A program made the translations under genes and the position numbers. From contig CAKSFK010000006.1 of assembly GCA_934454655.1 (NCBI GenBank), forward strand, positions 8,018-72,017: a stretch of 64,000 bases of DNA, read 5' to 3'. This DNA comes from an uncultured Eubacteriales bacterium (GTDB lineage: Bacteria; Bacillota; Clostridia; Oscillospirales; Acutalibacteraceae). The notes beneath the pieces are model-generated. The model was not told the DNA's origin and searched no databases. It saw nothing but the letters and a program-made list of their open reading frames with translations. This document shows, one piece after another, positions 17,312 to 27,900 of this stretch; position 1 is the stretch's first letter; each line of letters starts with the position of its first letter.

Positions 17312-17640
17312 GGACGTGATGTGCTGATCCGGCATACGGTCAGCATAGAGAACCGACGATTGCGCGTGAATTTGGCTCCGATCCTGCCGTCTGCCCGTCC
17401 ACTTTTCAGTAATGTCTATCATTGCCAAATACAGCATTTTGAAAAGACTGTCGTCGGTCGGGAACACAGATATGGATTTTGTGACCTTTCTCAGCTGACG
17501 GTTAAAGCCTTCTATGGCATTTGTGGTATAAATCAGTTTTCGCAATTCTGCCGGAAATTTGAAATAGGTGCTTAAATTTGCCCAATTGGACTGCCGGGAC
17601 TGTGAAATCTTGGGATATTTTTTATCCCAATAAGTCAGAA
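17303..17640 (-). pseudogene. IS256-family transposase, C-terminal fragment
   Basis: In one minus frame the translation reads LTYWDKKYPKIS, NWANLSTYFKFPAEL, RKLIYTTNAIEGFNRQLRK and KWTGRRQDRSQIHAQ, matching the conserved C terminus of IS256/Mutator-type transposases, including the Glu of the DDE triad in NAIEGFNR. The stop at 17303 is the natural C-terminal region. The upstream three quarters, with both catalytic Asp residues, are gone, so it cannot be active. Confidence 0.85.
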
Positions 17641-20520
17641 CTTCTGTAATATTCCGAATCTTATAAAACTGTAATTATCAGTCCAAGCAGGCTTTGTTTT
17701 ATCGTCCGCCCAACCGTATTTATCTGTAAATGTTGACGGACCAACATTGTAAATTTCGCCCTGCGGCTTGTGGTGCGGTCCCAGAAGATTGCGGTTGCCG
17801 GAAAGCAGGGTGATTTTAACCTCATTTTTGCCGTTTTTAAGGTATTCGGTTATATCGGCAGAGTACGGCGCGAAAATCAAAACCACGGCTTTTTCGCCGT
17901 TCACCTCTACCCTTGCGGCGGGGGCGTTCAGCCTTTTAAGCGAAAGCACATATTTTGTGTTTTCCTTTTTGTTTATGATAACATCTTCCGTAAGCTCCAT
18001 AGCGCCCGAGAAAAACCAAAATCCGCTTTCGGTTATTTTTGAAATATCTACCGTTTTCGGCATTTCTGTAAGGGTAAAGCGCCTGCCCGCAAATATCGAT
18101 TTGCGCTCGCCGTAGCTTATTTCATCCTCCGCCCTTACCCCGAACGAGCCTGTTATATAAATGCTTTCAAGCTCGGTATCGTAGGTCAGCTTGTTTAATT
18201 CGCTTTCGTGTATACCCGGTGTAAATAATACACGGTATACATCCTCGCTTTGGTAAAACTCGCCCTTTAGTGTCACGGTGTTTTTACCCTGTATAACATA
18301 CTCCGAAATATTGCTCTTTTTTATGGATTTATCCACATAATACTCGTCGTCATTAAACTCAAACGGCTTGCCGTTTATAAAAAACTCGAAGCTTTCGGGT
18401 GTTTCGGCACACAGGCAAACATTATCGGTCAATGCACCGCTTTCGGCATTAAACGAAAACTCAAGCTCTATCTTACAGGGCTTTTTTAGCTCTAACAGCT
18501 TTCTTTGCAGTATTATAACAGCGGTTTCGGGCTGCCACTCTCCCCCGTCTATTCTGTACCTGCAAAAATCAAGGGTCAGTGCGTTTACTGTGTTTTCAGA
18601 TACTTTAAATTTATTGTTTATGCTTATATACTCTGTTTCCCTGTTGTCTGCCTTTTCGGGTCTTACAGTTTCGGACGATATAAGCATAAAGCTTGCGTAG
18701 GGAGCAAATGTCAGTTTACCGTCAGATTCTGCCGCCTTTTCGGTTATTACATCATAAAGGTAAACATTATCTTCGTTTGTGTTTACCGTAACGGTCTGTT
18801 CTTCGTCGGAAAGATTTACAAGGTAATAAATTAAGTCCCCGTTATCCGTTATACGCTTTGTATAATGGATATTTTTGTTTTCTTTGCCGTCGGTTGTAAT
18901 GTTCGCAAAGCCGTATTCCTTTTTAATGGCGTCAAGGTCTGCCTTCTTGGCTTTAAGGCGCTTTAGGCGCTCATCCTTTACCCCGTTTACAAGGCTCGGC
19001 ATTTCGCCTATAAAGTACAGCTTACCGCCGTTTTGTGAAAATTCGGTGAGCAGCTTTAACGTGCTTTCCGTTAAAGAGAGCATATACGGCATTATTACCG
19101 TGCTGTATTCGCATTTTCCTATGACAAGCTTATTATTTTTTACACTGCCGAAATGCTCCGTAATGCTTTCATCACCATAATGGTAAAGCATATGATTACC
19201 GCTCAGCTCATTTGTAATATTCTCAAAACGGCTTTGCAGTTCGTTTATTTCCTTTTCATTTTTCGGGTTATGCTTTATATATGCGGTCTGCATGGGTTCA
19301 ATAAGCAGTATCGGTGCTTCTTCTAAGCCTGTATCAAGCAATGTGCCTGTTTTGCAGATAAACTCCGCAAACGGCTTATATGCCTCTTTAAACCACGGCA
19401 GCTGATAAAATACCGACGCGGGGTAATCCCTTTTTCTTTCTCCCCTTAAGGAATATCCCTCAAGGTGGGGGCAAAGCGAGGTTACGCCGTTTACCATCTG
19501 CCACTGCATTATCCATTTAAGCTCATTAAGCGAAACATCCCAACCGCAGAGCGCAAAGGATTCGGTAAGCGTTTTCCTGCCGAGCTGTCTTGCGACGCTC
19601 CCTAACTGTTTAGGTATAAAGGGTGTGCTTATTTTTCTGCCGAGCCAGTCTATACCCGGTTCGTGAAAATACTCATAGCACGCCATTACGCCGCCCGTGG
19701 CGCCGAGCTGTGAGCCAAAGGTATCCTCCGCCATCATATGCCCCGTAAGACGGCAGTTATGCTCTGTGCACCAGTCGTACATCTGCTTGATAAACGAGGT
19801 TCTGAACTGTCTTGCCGCCATACTGTAAAAATCCGAACGGAATTTCTCCGCGCCGTCAAAATCAAAGTATAAAAACGGAAGATTATCAGTAATGGAATAT
19901 CCGTATTTCTTTAAAAACAGTTCGGGAAAAAGAGTTGACCACGGCGTTGCGCCGTTGCCGTATTGCGGCTCGTCGGTAAAAAAGCCTTTTAAAGAGCTGC
20001 CGAATCTATTGCCGAAACGCTCATAATATTTTTCGTGCGTTTCGTTTATAAAGCACTTAATTGCAGCCGGATTAAACGTATCTATGTAGTACGGGTTTAC
20101 AATGTAATACACCGCAAAGCAGCCGTCCTCTCCCGAGCTTATTTTTTCAAAGCCGTTTTCGTTCACCCTGTAAAGACCGATCAGATTTTCGGGCAGCATA
20201 TCGCCTTTATTAAGAATTGCTGTTTCAAGCTTTTTCTGCTGAAAATCCACGCTCTTTTTCGGAACGATACCATTTGCAAAACCACTCGGCCAACCGTTTT
20301 CGTCATACGCCCAGGCTTCCATATCAAGCTCGTCGGCTTTATCCATACAGGTTTTTATACAGTCGAACCAGTCTTCCCCCATATATTCGGTCTTAAGTCC
20401 GCCACGAGCGTGCATAAAAAAGCCTTCTATCCCGCTTTCCTTCATCAGCTCTATCTGCCTTACCAGCTCTTCCTTTCGGAGCTTATCGTTCCAGCTCCAA
20501 AAGGGGTTGATTTTATTCAT
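17635..20520 (-). CDS. GH106-like glycoside hydrolase (alpha-L-rhamnosidase-like, PF17132 type)
   Basis: The 961-residue protein opens PFWSWNDKLRKEELVRQIE, followed by GIEGFFMHARGGLKTEYMG and AWAYDENGWPSGFANG, the signature N-terminal barrel of the GH106-related glycosyl hydrolase family whose characterised members are alpha-L-rhamnosidases. A C-terminal beta-sandwich lectin-like region (from ~780, with NKLTYDTELESIYITGSFGV) is also typical. No signal peptide is seen, so it should act in the cytoplasm on imported oligosaccharides. It is the last gene of the long CAZyme run. Its stop codon sits exactly at the IS256 remnant junction, so the final residues may not be ancestral. Exact sugar specificity is inferred. 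Confidence 0.82.
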   Translation of the reverse strand: MNKINPFWSWNDKLRKEELVRQIELMKESGIEGFFMHARGGLKTEYMGEDWFDCIKTCMDKADELDMEAWAYDENGWPSGFANGIVPKKSVDFQQKKLETAILNKGDMLPENLIGLYRVNENGFEKISSGEDGCFAVYYIVNPYYIDTFNPAAIKCFINETHEKYYERFGNRFGSSLKGFFTDEPQYGNGATPWSTLFPELFLKKYGYSITDNLPFLYFDFDGAEKFRSDFYSMAARQFRTSFIKQMYDWCTEHNCRLTGHMMAEDTFGSQLGATGGVMACYEYFHEPGIDWLGRKISTPFIPKQLGSVARQLGRKTLTESFALCGWDVSLNELKWIMQWQMVNGVTSLCPHLEGYSLRGERKRDYPASVFYQLPWFKEAYKPFAEFICKTGTLLDTGLEEAPILLIEPMQTAYIKHNPKNEKEINELQSRFENITNELSGNHMLYHYGDESITEHFGSVKNNKLVIGKCEYSTVIMPYMLSLTESTLKLLTEFSQNGGKLYFIGEMPSLVNGVKDERLKRLKAKKADLDAIKKEYGFANITTDGKENKNIHYTKRITDNGDLIYYLVNLSDEEQTVTVNTNEDNVYLYDVITEKAAESDGKLTFAPYASFMLISSETVRPEKADNRETEYISINNKFKVSENTVNALTLDFCRYRIDGGEWQPETAVIILQRKLLELKKPCKIELEFSFNAESGALTDNVCLCAETPESFEFFINGKPFEFNDDEYYVDKSIKKSNISEYVIQGKNTVTLKGEFYQSEDVYRVLFTPGIHESELNKLTYDTELESIYITGSFGVRAEDEISYGERKSIFAGRRFTLTEMPKTVDISKITESGFWFFSGAMELTEDVIINKKENTKYVLSLKRLNAPAARVEVNGEKAVVLIFAPYSADITEYLKNGKNEVKITLLSGNRNLLGPHHKPQGEIYNVGPSTFTDKYGWADDKTKPAWTDNYSFIRFGILQKF

Positions 20521-20533
20521 ATATACTCACCGT

Positions 20534-21157
20534 TCAAATCAAATCACTGTTTTTCAAACATAATGCGATATATTCAGCAAGCCTTCTGTATCCCGTTTCA
20601 CTGAAATGCAATCCGTCATTCGGTTGCATAATATATTCGCTTTCGGCAGTAAAATACGGGCAATTTGCCGCATCAATAAGTTTAAGACCGCTTTTGTCGG
20701 CAAAGTTCCTCACAAATAATACAGCTTTTTTCACCTGTTCGGCATAACCGTAATTAGAACATTCGGGATTTTCGGTAACATGCGGCGGTGTGCATAATAC
20801 TATTCGTGCTTTAGGTGCGTCGTTTCTACACTTGTCAACTATGTATTTATAATCACGGTTTCCCTGTGTGTCATTTTCAGGGTCAAGACCTCCGTTTGTT
20901 CCGAGCATAATTATGATAATGTCTGAACCCTTAACAGTAACACTTCCGGTGTCATAATACTTCTTATAGCTTGATGATGTGAAACCGCATTTGCCAAAAT
21001 TGCGTACAGTAGCATCAATAAATTTTGATAAAAAATAAGGGTAATTTTCATTGTGAACATTTGCAATGCCACTTTTGCCCTTTACTCCGTAATCCCCCTC
21101 GGTAAGGCTATCTCCAAGACAGGAAATTATTATGTTTTCTTTTTTAAAATTATTCAT
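20534..21157 (-). CDS. SGNH/GDSL-family hydrolase (probable cytoplasmic esterase)
   Basis: The 207-residue protein shows block I CLGDSLTEG with the nucleophile Ser, the block III Asn in IIIIMLGTNGG and the block V Asp-His pair in DGLHFSETGYRRLAEYI. That is a complete SGNH triad and oxyanion set. Lacking a signal peptide, it probably removes acyl groups from imported oligosaccharides. The start ATG shares its first base with the TAA stop of the SIS gene (TAATG), so translation is coupled. Base composition is visibly more AT-rich than the SIS and ROK genes beside it. Confidence 0.88.
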   Translation of the reverse strand: MNNFKKENIIISCLGDSLTEGDYGVKGKSGIANVHNENYPYFLSKFIDATVRNFGKCGFTSSSYKKYYDTGSVTVKGSDIIIIMLGTNGGLDPENDTQGNRDYKYIVDKCRNDAPKARIVLCTPPHVTENPECSNYGYAEQVKKAVLFVRNFADKSGLKLIDAANCPYFTAESEYIMQPNDGLHFSETGYRRLAEYIALCLKNSDLI

Positions 21158-21780
21158 TATTCAAATATAGCCCTTTCCACCCTTGCGCAAAGGTAATGGT
21201 ATACGGGCAGGTGCAGCACCTGCACCTTAAATGTCTCGGTTTCGGGCACGCATACGCATATATCGCATACACTTTTAAGTTTTCCGCCCGTTTTACCCGT
21301 AAGCCCTATTGTTTTAAGCCCCAATGCCTTAGCGGTAAGCGCCGCCGCAACTACATTTTTTGAGTTGCCCGAGGTGCTTATGCAGAGTAATATATCATCC
21401 TTTTTGCCAAGCCCCATTAAGCCCTGTGCGAAAACAAGCTCCGGTTCAACGTCGTTGCAAAACGCGGTGTTAAGCGCCGTAAATGAGGGCAGAGCTATTG
21501 CAGGCACCGCCCTTTGCAAAAGTGAAAGATATTTATCGTTTATTTCGGGGCAGTTTGCTTTCATTTTCGCTTTTTGTTCTTCGCTTAGCGGTCTTTTGCT
21601 TAAAAAGCCCTTCATAAGCTCGCCTACTATATGCTCGCAGTCGGCACAGCTGCCGCCGTTACCGCATATAAGTAGCTTATTTCCGTTTTTAAAGGCTGTT
21701 ATAAGCGCATTTTCGGCTTTTGCAATATCATCCCTTGTTTTTTCAAGGCAAGGGTATCTTTTTAACAATTCGTTTAACAT
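21157..21780 (-). CDS. SIS-domain sugar-phosphate isomerase (GmhA-like)
   Basis: The 207-residue protein carries the SIS phosphosugar-binding motif LLICGNGGSCADCEHIVGE (~34-52) and LLCISTSGNSKNVVAAA (~128), with the arrangement of sedoheptulose-7-phosphate isomerase GmhA. A longer-than-usual insertion (KGFLSKRPLSEEQKAKM) occurs in many Clostridial relatives. No heptose-LPS pathway is expected in a Firmicute and none is adjacent; next to a ROK kinase in a glycan locus it more likely isomerises or binds a sugar phosphate from the imported glycan. AGGTGAT precedes ATG 21780. Confidence 0.82.
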   Translation of the reverse strand: MLNELLKRYPCLEKTRDDIAKAENALITAFKNGNKLLICGNGGSCADCEHIVGELMKGFLSKRPLSEEQKAKMKANCPEINDKYLSLLQRAVPAIALPSFTALNTAFCNDVEPELVFAQGLMGLGKKDDILLCISTSGNSKNVVAAALTAKALGLKTIGLTGKTGGKLKSVCDICVCVPETETFKVQVLHLPVYHYLCARVERAIFE

Positions 21781-21790
21781 ATTTTATCAC

Positions 21791-22738
21791 CTATAATAAT
21801 GCTGCGGATACCGCGGCGTAATCGCCTATTCTCTCGCCTAAGGTGGCAGGTACTGTTTTACAGCACTTAAGAGACTGCGGCAGCGCCTCTTTGTTTATTA
21901 CCCTTTCCATACCCTCGCGCAGCAGGTCTTCGGAGCGTGCGAATATACTGCCTATAACTATTCTTTCGGGGTTTAGTATATCTATAAGCACAGAAAGTCC
22001 CTTTCCTAACTGCTCGCCGCATATGCGGTATACCTCTTTTGCGGTTTCGTCGCCTTTATCTGCAGCGTCAGCAACCGTTTTCGCCGTAACATCCGCCGCG
22101 GTCATACCCTTTTTAAAATACAGCGGATATACGCCCGTCTGCGCTTTTTCGAGCGCCTTTATGTAGCCTAGCTGAGCCAAACCGCCGCCGCTGCAAAACC
22201 CCTCAAACGAGCCTGCTTTTCCGTAGCCGACAGGACCGAAGCTTTCAAGACGTATATGCCCTATTTCGCCTGCGTTGCCGTTTGTTCCCGAATACAGCTT
22301 ACCGTTTAATATCAGCCCTGCGCCGAGCCCCGTGCCGAAAGTAAGAAAAATCATATTTTGTGTTCCCTTACCCGCTCCGAACTTCCATTCCGCGGCGGCG
22401 CAGGCGTCCGCGTCGTTCATAAGTTTTGCGGACACTTTGTAATGCTTTTCCAAAATATCAGTGATTTTTACATTATCCCAACCCGGCAGGTTTGGCGGAC
22501 CTTCAATAGTACCCGTAACGGAATTAAGCGGTCCGCCGCAGGATATTCCTATTTTTTCTGCCCTTTCACCGCCTAACATTTCGTCGGCAAGTGAAATAAG
22601 GCTTTCAATCATTTGCTCGGGCGGAATATCCAGCCGTGTGGGTATTTTCCTTTTATCAAGCAGTTCTATGTTTTCACCGTCTGCTTTTGCCTTTATTACC
22701 GCGCACTTTGTGCCGCCTATATCAAAACCTAAGATCAA
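21791..22738 (-). CDS. ROK-family sugar kinase
   Basis: The 315-residue protein has the ROK ATP-binding motif MILGFDIGGTKCAV, the sugar-binding and catalytic region LMNDADACAAAEWKFG with the catalytic Asp (~106), LTFGTGLGAGLILNG (~130) and NAGEIGHIRLE (~153). The usual zinc site CxCGxxGC is replaced by FGPVGYGKAGSFEGFCSGG, so this belongs to a zinc-site-less ROK branch. It is a kinase rather than a repressor because no N-terminal helix-turn-helix exists. The start is TTG 22738 with GGAAGA upstream. It probably phosphorylates a monosaccharide released by the neighbouring glycosidases. Confidence 0.88.
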   Translation of the reverse strand: MILGFDIGGTKCAVIKAKADGENIELLDKRKIPTRLDIPPEQMIESLISLADEMLGGERAEKIGISCGGPLNSVTGTIEGPPNLPGWDNVKITDILEKHYKVSAKLMNDADACAAAEWKFGAGKGTQNMIFLTFGTGLGAGLILNGKLYSGTNGNAGEIGHIRLESFGPVGYGKAGSFEGFCSGGGLAQLGYIKALEKAQTGVYPLYFKKGMTAADVTAKTVADAADKGDETAKEVYRICGEQLGKGLSVLIDILNPERIVIGSIFARSEDLLREGMERVINKEALPQSLKCCKTVPATLGERIGDYAAVSAALL

Positions 22739-22759
22739 TTCAAATCTTCCTTAAAAAAA

Positions 22760-24919
22760 TTATTGAGGCAAATCATTCCCTATCAGATAAGCAACATAGG
22801 AGGCAAATCCATGGTTGCAGCTTGCATTATCGGAAATTTTTTCCCAAAGTGTACCGGTTCGGTCTGCCATATATCCGAAATATCCGATTGATTCCTCAAG
22901 AAGCTGTTTCTTAAGTCCGTACCGTGACAGAATTTCCAATCTGAGATAATTGCCGACAAAAGCATCGGCAGGGTAAATATTTTCGTTTTTCTTTCCCGGT
23001 CCGAATTGCGTGATAATCATATCCCAAAGCTCGGGATATTCTTCAGGTGTTGCAATATCAAAGAAAAAGGCGTAATACTGACAGGTTTCGGTTATTTTGT
23101 TCACTTTTTCAAGTTTGCCCGCAACCGTATAATCCTTTTTTTGCGGCGTCATACGCGTAGGATATCTGCGCTGAATTTCCTTGTGTGCGGCACGCTTTTC
23201 ACTGTCAACAAAAAATTTCCCGTTAAACGAGCGCTCACGGATGATCGCCTTTAACGCCTCTGCTTTTTCGGATAATTTTTTATCCTCATAAAGCTCGCCC
23301 ACCGTTTTAAGAGCATAGCAATACAGCATATTTGTAGGATAATTAACATCTTGAATAAATGTATTTGCCGCCGACCATTCAAGGAACATCCAACCCTCAA
23401 GATTTTCAAGCAATCCATATTCGTTTTCAAAATTTTCAAAGTAGTTTATTATACCGTAAACTCTCGACTTAAATGCCTTGACTAAGCTTGGGTCCTTAGT
23501 TCTTTTATAATAATCGCCTAACTCGGCAATAAGCCACATAGCCCAATTAGGTATAAATGAGCCGTTTCCGTGGTCTGCCGGATAGCACATGGGAACCATA
23601 CCGTTCGGTATATATTCAAAAGTTTCATTAAGAATATAGTTTTCAAGAAAATTATATTCTATAAGATTTTTACCGGTAAGATATTTTTCGGTTCTGGCTG
23701 TAAAGAACGAATCGCATAACCATCCCGCTCTTTCCCTACCCGGACAGTCCATAAAAATATCAACGGCATTTTCACGGAAGGTAGTTACCGCCGCCTGATA
23801 AACCTTTTTCAAATCAGCGTCATCGATTTTAAAATTATTGATAATCTCTACGGGACACTCTACGGTTTTCAGACCTATTTCATCAAGAGAAACGCTGCCG
23901 GAAACGCAAAATATTTTCATATATTTAAAGGAATATATATTTGAGGATAAAAAGCTGTATGTACCCTTTTGAGCCTTAATACGAATGGCATTTACGCAAT
24001 CGCCGTTTGGATCTATATCTCCGCCTATAAGCTTTTCATCAAAACGGATATAGAAAAGGGATTCCTCCGAGCAGGTAAATTTCAGCTCCACCAATCCGGA
24101 CTCAACCTTTTCCCACTCCATACTTATATATTTGTTGCTTTTTAAAGTATTACCGTATTCGGACAGTTGGAGCGGTTTGAACACATAATTCTGCAGTTCA
24201 TCGGATAAATGTATTTCTTCCTCTTCATATTTGTATCCCTTAAGTATTGGAAAATCAAAAGAAATCGCAGTCTGCGCTCTGTCATGGTGATACGATTCCG
24301 GGATACTTACCTCAACATTACCGAAAGCAATATTGCGCGTAGGCTTTTTATCGCAGAATTTCAAATTCGGAATACGCCTCGGTAAGAGTGATACCTCTTG
24401 GCACACTGAAACAGTTTCGGTACCTTTCCCGTTTTGTCGCCAATCGGAAAAGCTTTCACCCAAATTATAGCACTCAACAAAGCACCTTTGAAAGCTGTGA
24501 CGCTGAACGCGCTGAATGCGACTTTCCAACCAAAAAGCGTTTATACTGTCAATTCCGGTGCTGAACACGGCGTCACCGTCTACCGTAATTTCGGCTTGTA
24601 AAAACGCAGGCTGATCCAAAAATTCAAAGCTGTTGATATTATAGCCGCAAACCTCAAAGGCAACCGAATTTTTACCGTACTTCAAGAATGATGTAATATC
24701 GTACCCGTCAACCCTGTAAAAGCCGTGCGCCGCTCTTGCGGGACCGTAAGAATAAAATTTGCCGTTTATAAAAATATGATAGAAGCTGTTTCCGGTAATA
24801 TTTAAACTGCACTCTCCGCCCAAATAATCAAAATCGGCACGGTATCCGCAGGTTATATTCATTTCATTTTTAAAACGCTCGACACAAACAGGTAAAGCTT
24901 TTTTAAAAAATCGGCTCAT
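22760..24919 (-). CDS. GH78-type alpha-L-rhamnosidase
   Basis: The 719-residue protein has an N-terminal beta-sandwich accessory region with lectin-like strands (FYHIFINGKFYSYGPAR) and a C-terminal (alpha/alpha)6 barrel. The acid-rich motif DCPGRERAGWLCD (~388-400) keeps the D-x4-E-x3-W-x2-D spacing of GH78 catalytic sites, and GTLWEK (~690) supplies the second catalytic Glu region. There is no signal peptide, so it acts inside the cell. It is shorter than many GH78 enzymes, having fewer N-terminal sandwich domains. Its start lies two bases after the TAA of the beta-galactosidase gene. Rhamnose specificity is inferred from family. Confidence 0.86.
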   Translation of the reverse strand: MSRFFKKALPVCVERFKNEMNITCGYRADFDYLGGECSLNITGNSFYHIFINGKFYSYGPARAAHGFYRVDGYDITSFLKYGKNSVAFEVCGYNINSFEFLDQPAFLQAEITVDGDAVFSTGIDSINAFWLESRIQRVQRHSFQRCFVECYNLGESFSDWRQNGKGTETVSVCQEVSLLPRRIPNLKFCDKKPTRNIAFGNVEVSIPESYHHDRAQTAISFDFPILKGYKYEEEEIHLSDELQNYVFKPLQLSEYGNTLKSNKYISMEWEKVESGLVELKFTCSEESLFYIRFDEKLIGGDIDPNGDCVNAIRIKAQKGTYSFLSSNIYSFKYMKIFCVSGSVSLDEIGLKTVECPVEIINNFKIDDADLKKVYQAAVTTFRENAVDIFMDCPGRERAGWLCDSFFTARTEKYLTGKNLIEYNFLENYILNETFEYIPNGMVPMCYPADHGNGSFIPNWAMWLIAELGDYYKRTKDPSLVKAFKSRVYGIINYFENFENEYGLLENLEGWMFLEWSAANTFIQDVNYPTNMLYCYALKTVGELYEDKKLSEKAEALKAIIRERSFNGKFFVDSEKRAAHKEIQRRYPTRMTPQKKDYTVAGKLEKVNKITETCQYYAFFFDIATPEEYPELWDMIITQFGPGKKNENIYPADAFVGNYLRLEILSRYGLKKQLLEESIGYFGYMADRTGTLWEKISDNASCNHGFASYVAYLIGNDLPQ

Positions 24920-24921
24920 TA

Positions 24922-27900
24922 TTACACCTCTTCCTTTTTTAAAAACGGCATAACTGCAAACTTAAAGTGCATATTTCGCTCATCAACACGGTAATTTATA
25001 CGGTCAATTCCGCTGAAGCTTGAACCCACACCGGCACTTTTATAGCTTATATGCAAATGTATTTTCCCATCGGGTTTCAGCATATAGGCGTATTTTGTAT
25101 TTTCCAACTGCTTTGTGCTATACGGAAGCAAGGAAAACTCAAATACATTATCCGCTTCAAACCGCAACCCAATTCCGCTGTTATCACTGACAGTAAGCCA
25201 TTTTGTATTTATATGATTTCCGTTTTCCTGCGGTTTTACATACGGAACATATTCCTTTTCGACCTTTGATTTAAAGTGTCCCATATATGCGCTGTTACAC
25301 ATATCCCGATAGTTTTCTCCCGGTCCGTAACCGTAATACTCAAGGTTTTTAAATTTATTCACAAAGGCAAAGTCCATACCGAAACGCGGAATATGAGGTA
25401 TATCCTCCCTCAACTGCCCGTCCAAGACGGTTTCTATTCTGCCGTTCGGCTTAACGGTATAAGTAATCTTTCCTGTCAATACGGGAATTACAGAGGGACC
25501 GCCGTAGGCATATTGATATGTTATAACAGCGTTGCCGTTTTCTTCCTTGCAATCGAAGCCGATAACATTCATAAAAGAATGATGCATATGCTGCTCAAGC
25601 CAATCTTTCTTAATAAACATATCGTTATCTGTCGGCGCTCGCCAGCCCGACACGCTGCTATCCCGAATATATATTGCTTTTCCCGAATATCTAAGCTCCT
25701 CAATTTGTCCGTTCACAAGATTGAATCTATACTCAAATTCTTTACCCGAAACCGTGCATATACAATTATCAATATTGTATTGTACCTTGCTGTTATCACT
25801 TTCGCTTTTTTCGGGTTTGCAGCCCTCGCATATTTTCAGCTGTTCAAATCCACACTCATATCCTGCCGCAGCCCAAGGTTTATTGCTTTTGCTGACAAAG
25901 CTTAAATTCAGATATAAATCTTTTCCGTGATAATTTTCAATATTATACGGAATTGTATAGCAATGACTGCCATGGGGTCTTATGCTCAATACATCTATTC
26001 CCCCATTTGCAACCGTCTTGCCGTCACATACCAAGCACCATTTTAAAGCAATATCGTCAGCACCGATAAAATCATACCTGTTATACAGTCTGATTTTTCC
26101 GCAGGAAGCGTTTTCAAGCTTTGCGTAAATAGGCTTGTGAACCTGCTTAAATTCTTTAAGTCCGGTTTTCGGCGTGCGATCGGGCCATGTAAGACCGTCG
26201 CAGCAAAAATTATTATCGGTTGGGAATTCACCGAAATAGCCGCCGTAAACATAATAGGGTTTCCCGTTTTTATCGTACTGAGTTATTGAATGATCGCACC
26301 ATTCCCAAACGCACCCGCCGATAAACCGATCGTATTTTTCGAACAGCTCGTTATACTTTGCCTGTCCTCCGGCTCCAACTCCCATTGAATGAGAATATTC
26401 GCACAGGAAAAACGGCCGTTTATCCTTTTTGCGCAGCAGCTTTTTACAATCCTTCCACGGCGAGTACATTCTGCTCACAACATCAACAAGCGGAGAATCT
26501 ATACCTCCGTTTTCATTTGTGCTTTCGTTTGCTCCCTCATAGTGCAAAAGTCTTTCGGAATCGCGTTTTTTAGTCCACCTAAGCATTTCCTCAATGTTGG
26601 AACCCCAGCATGATTCATTGCCCATAGACCACATAATAATACAGGTGTGGTTTTTATCGCGTTCCACCATTCTTTTAATTCTGTCAAGAAAAGCGTCACT
26701 CCAGTCGGGGTTTGAGGAAAGCATTTCCGGGTGCATATTGCAATCCGTTCTTGTGCCGTGAGTTTCAAGGTCTGTTTCGTCAATAACATAAAAACCGTAT
26801 TCGTCGCACATTTCCAAGAAATACGGATGATTGGGATAATGAGCGGTTCTTATGGTATTGATATTATGGCGTTTCATAAGGAACAGCTCATCCCTCATAA
26901 ATTCGTCCGAAACATATTGCCCCGTAACGGGAGAAGAATCGTGGCGGTTGACGCCGCGCAGCTTAACGGGACTGCCGTTTATAAGCAGCGCGCCCTTTTC
27001 GGAAACGGATATTTTTCTGAAACCGTGCTTAATAGGTATAACTTCATTACCGCAACTTAACAGCAATGTGTAAAGCATAGGTGTTTCGGCAGTCCATAAT
27101 GCGACATCAGCCAAATGCAGCTTTATTTCAGCTTTATCTCCGCTGATTTCAAAGTTATCGCTGCTGATGATCTCATTATCCGGAGAAACAACTTTAACGC
27201 CGAGTATCCCCGAAAAAGCGTCATTATAACTGATATTTAAAAAAATATCGGCGTCGGTATTTTCGCGAACATCAAATTTATCCCTGATTTCAATATCAAA
27301 AATGTGGTTTTTATCCCTCAAAAACAGTGCGACATCTCTGAATATTCCGGAAAAACGGTAGGCATCCTGATCCTCCATATATGTCCCGTCGCTCCATTTA
27401 AGAACCATAACGGCAAATGTTATATCCGAGCCGACGCAATAATCCGTAACATCAAATTCAGCCGGCAATCGCGAGCCCTTGCTGAAACCGACATAACTGC
27501 CATTTACCCAAAGATAGAAAAATGAATTAACACCTTCAAATCTTAGAATTGACTTTTTCCCCGATGATTTAAAACCGTGAATTGTCTTTCTGTATAATCC
27601 CACCGGATTATCACTCGGAACAAACGGCGGATTAGCCGGTATCGGGTAATTTGCATTAACATACTGCGGCTTATCATATCCGTTTGTCTGCCAATTTGAG
27701 GGAACGGCAAGAGTGTCCCAATCAGAATCGTCAAAATCCGCCAAGTAAAAATCAAACGGCATTTTGCAGTAAGAATCATAATAAGAAAAAGACCATTCGC
27801 CGTTAAGCGATATTCTGTATTCGGAATTAAAACGATCGTTCCCGAGCGCTTTTTCCTCATTTTCAAACGGTACAAAATAAGAGTGCGGCGCAACTGTATT

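Larger units (their letters stand above)
17148..17640 (-). mobile_element. 3' remnant of an IS256-family insertion sequence
   Basis: The right end GGGCTCTATCCCAAATTTTG (17148-17167, continuing TGTAAA) looks like an IS256-type terminal inverted repeat. It is followed inward by two stem-loops (17213-17237 and 17267-17311) and then the transposase C terminus in the minus direction. The left end and most of the transposase are missing; the remnant stops at or within a few bases of the stop codon of the glycoside hydrolase gene at 17635. No second terminal repeat or target duplication is visible. Confidence 0.75.

Noticed and set aside
17321..17575. A plus-strand frame of 84 codons over the IS remnant
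   Set aside because: It is antisense to the recognisable IS256 transposase C terminus.
20035..20604. A 189-codon plus-strand frame opposite the GH106-like gene
   Set aside because: It is antisense to well-conserved GH106-family motifs and has no recognisable domain or start signal.
25276..25905. A 209-codon plus-strand frame opposite lacZ
   Set aside because: It is antisense to the C-terminal domains of a clear beta-galactosidase and shows no family motif.
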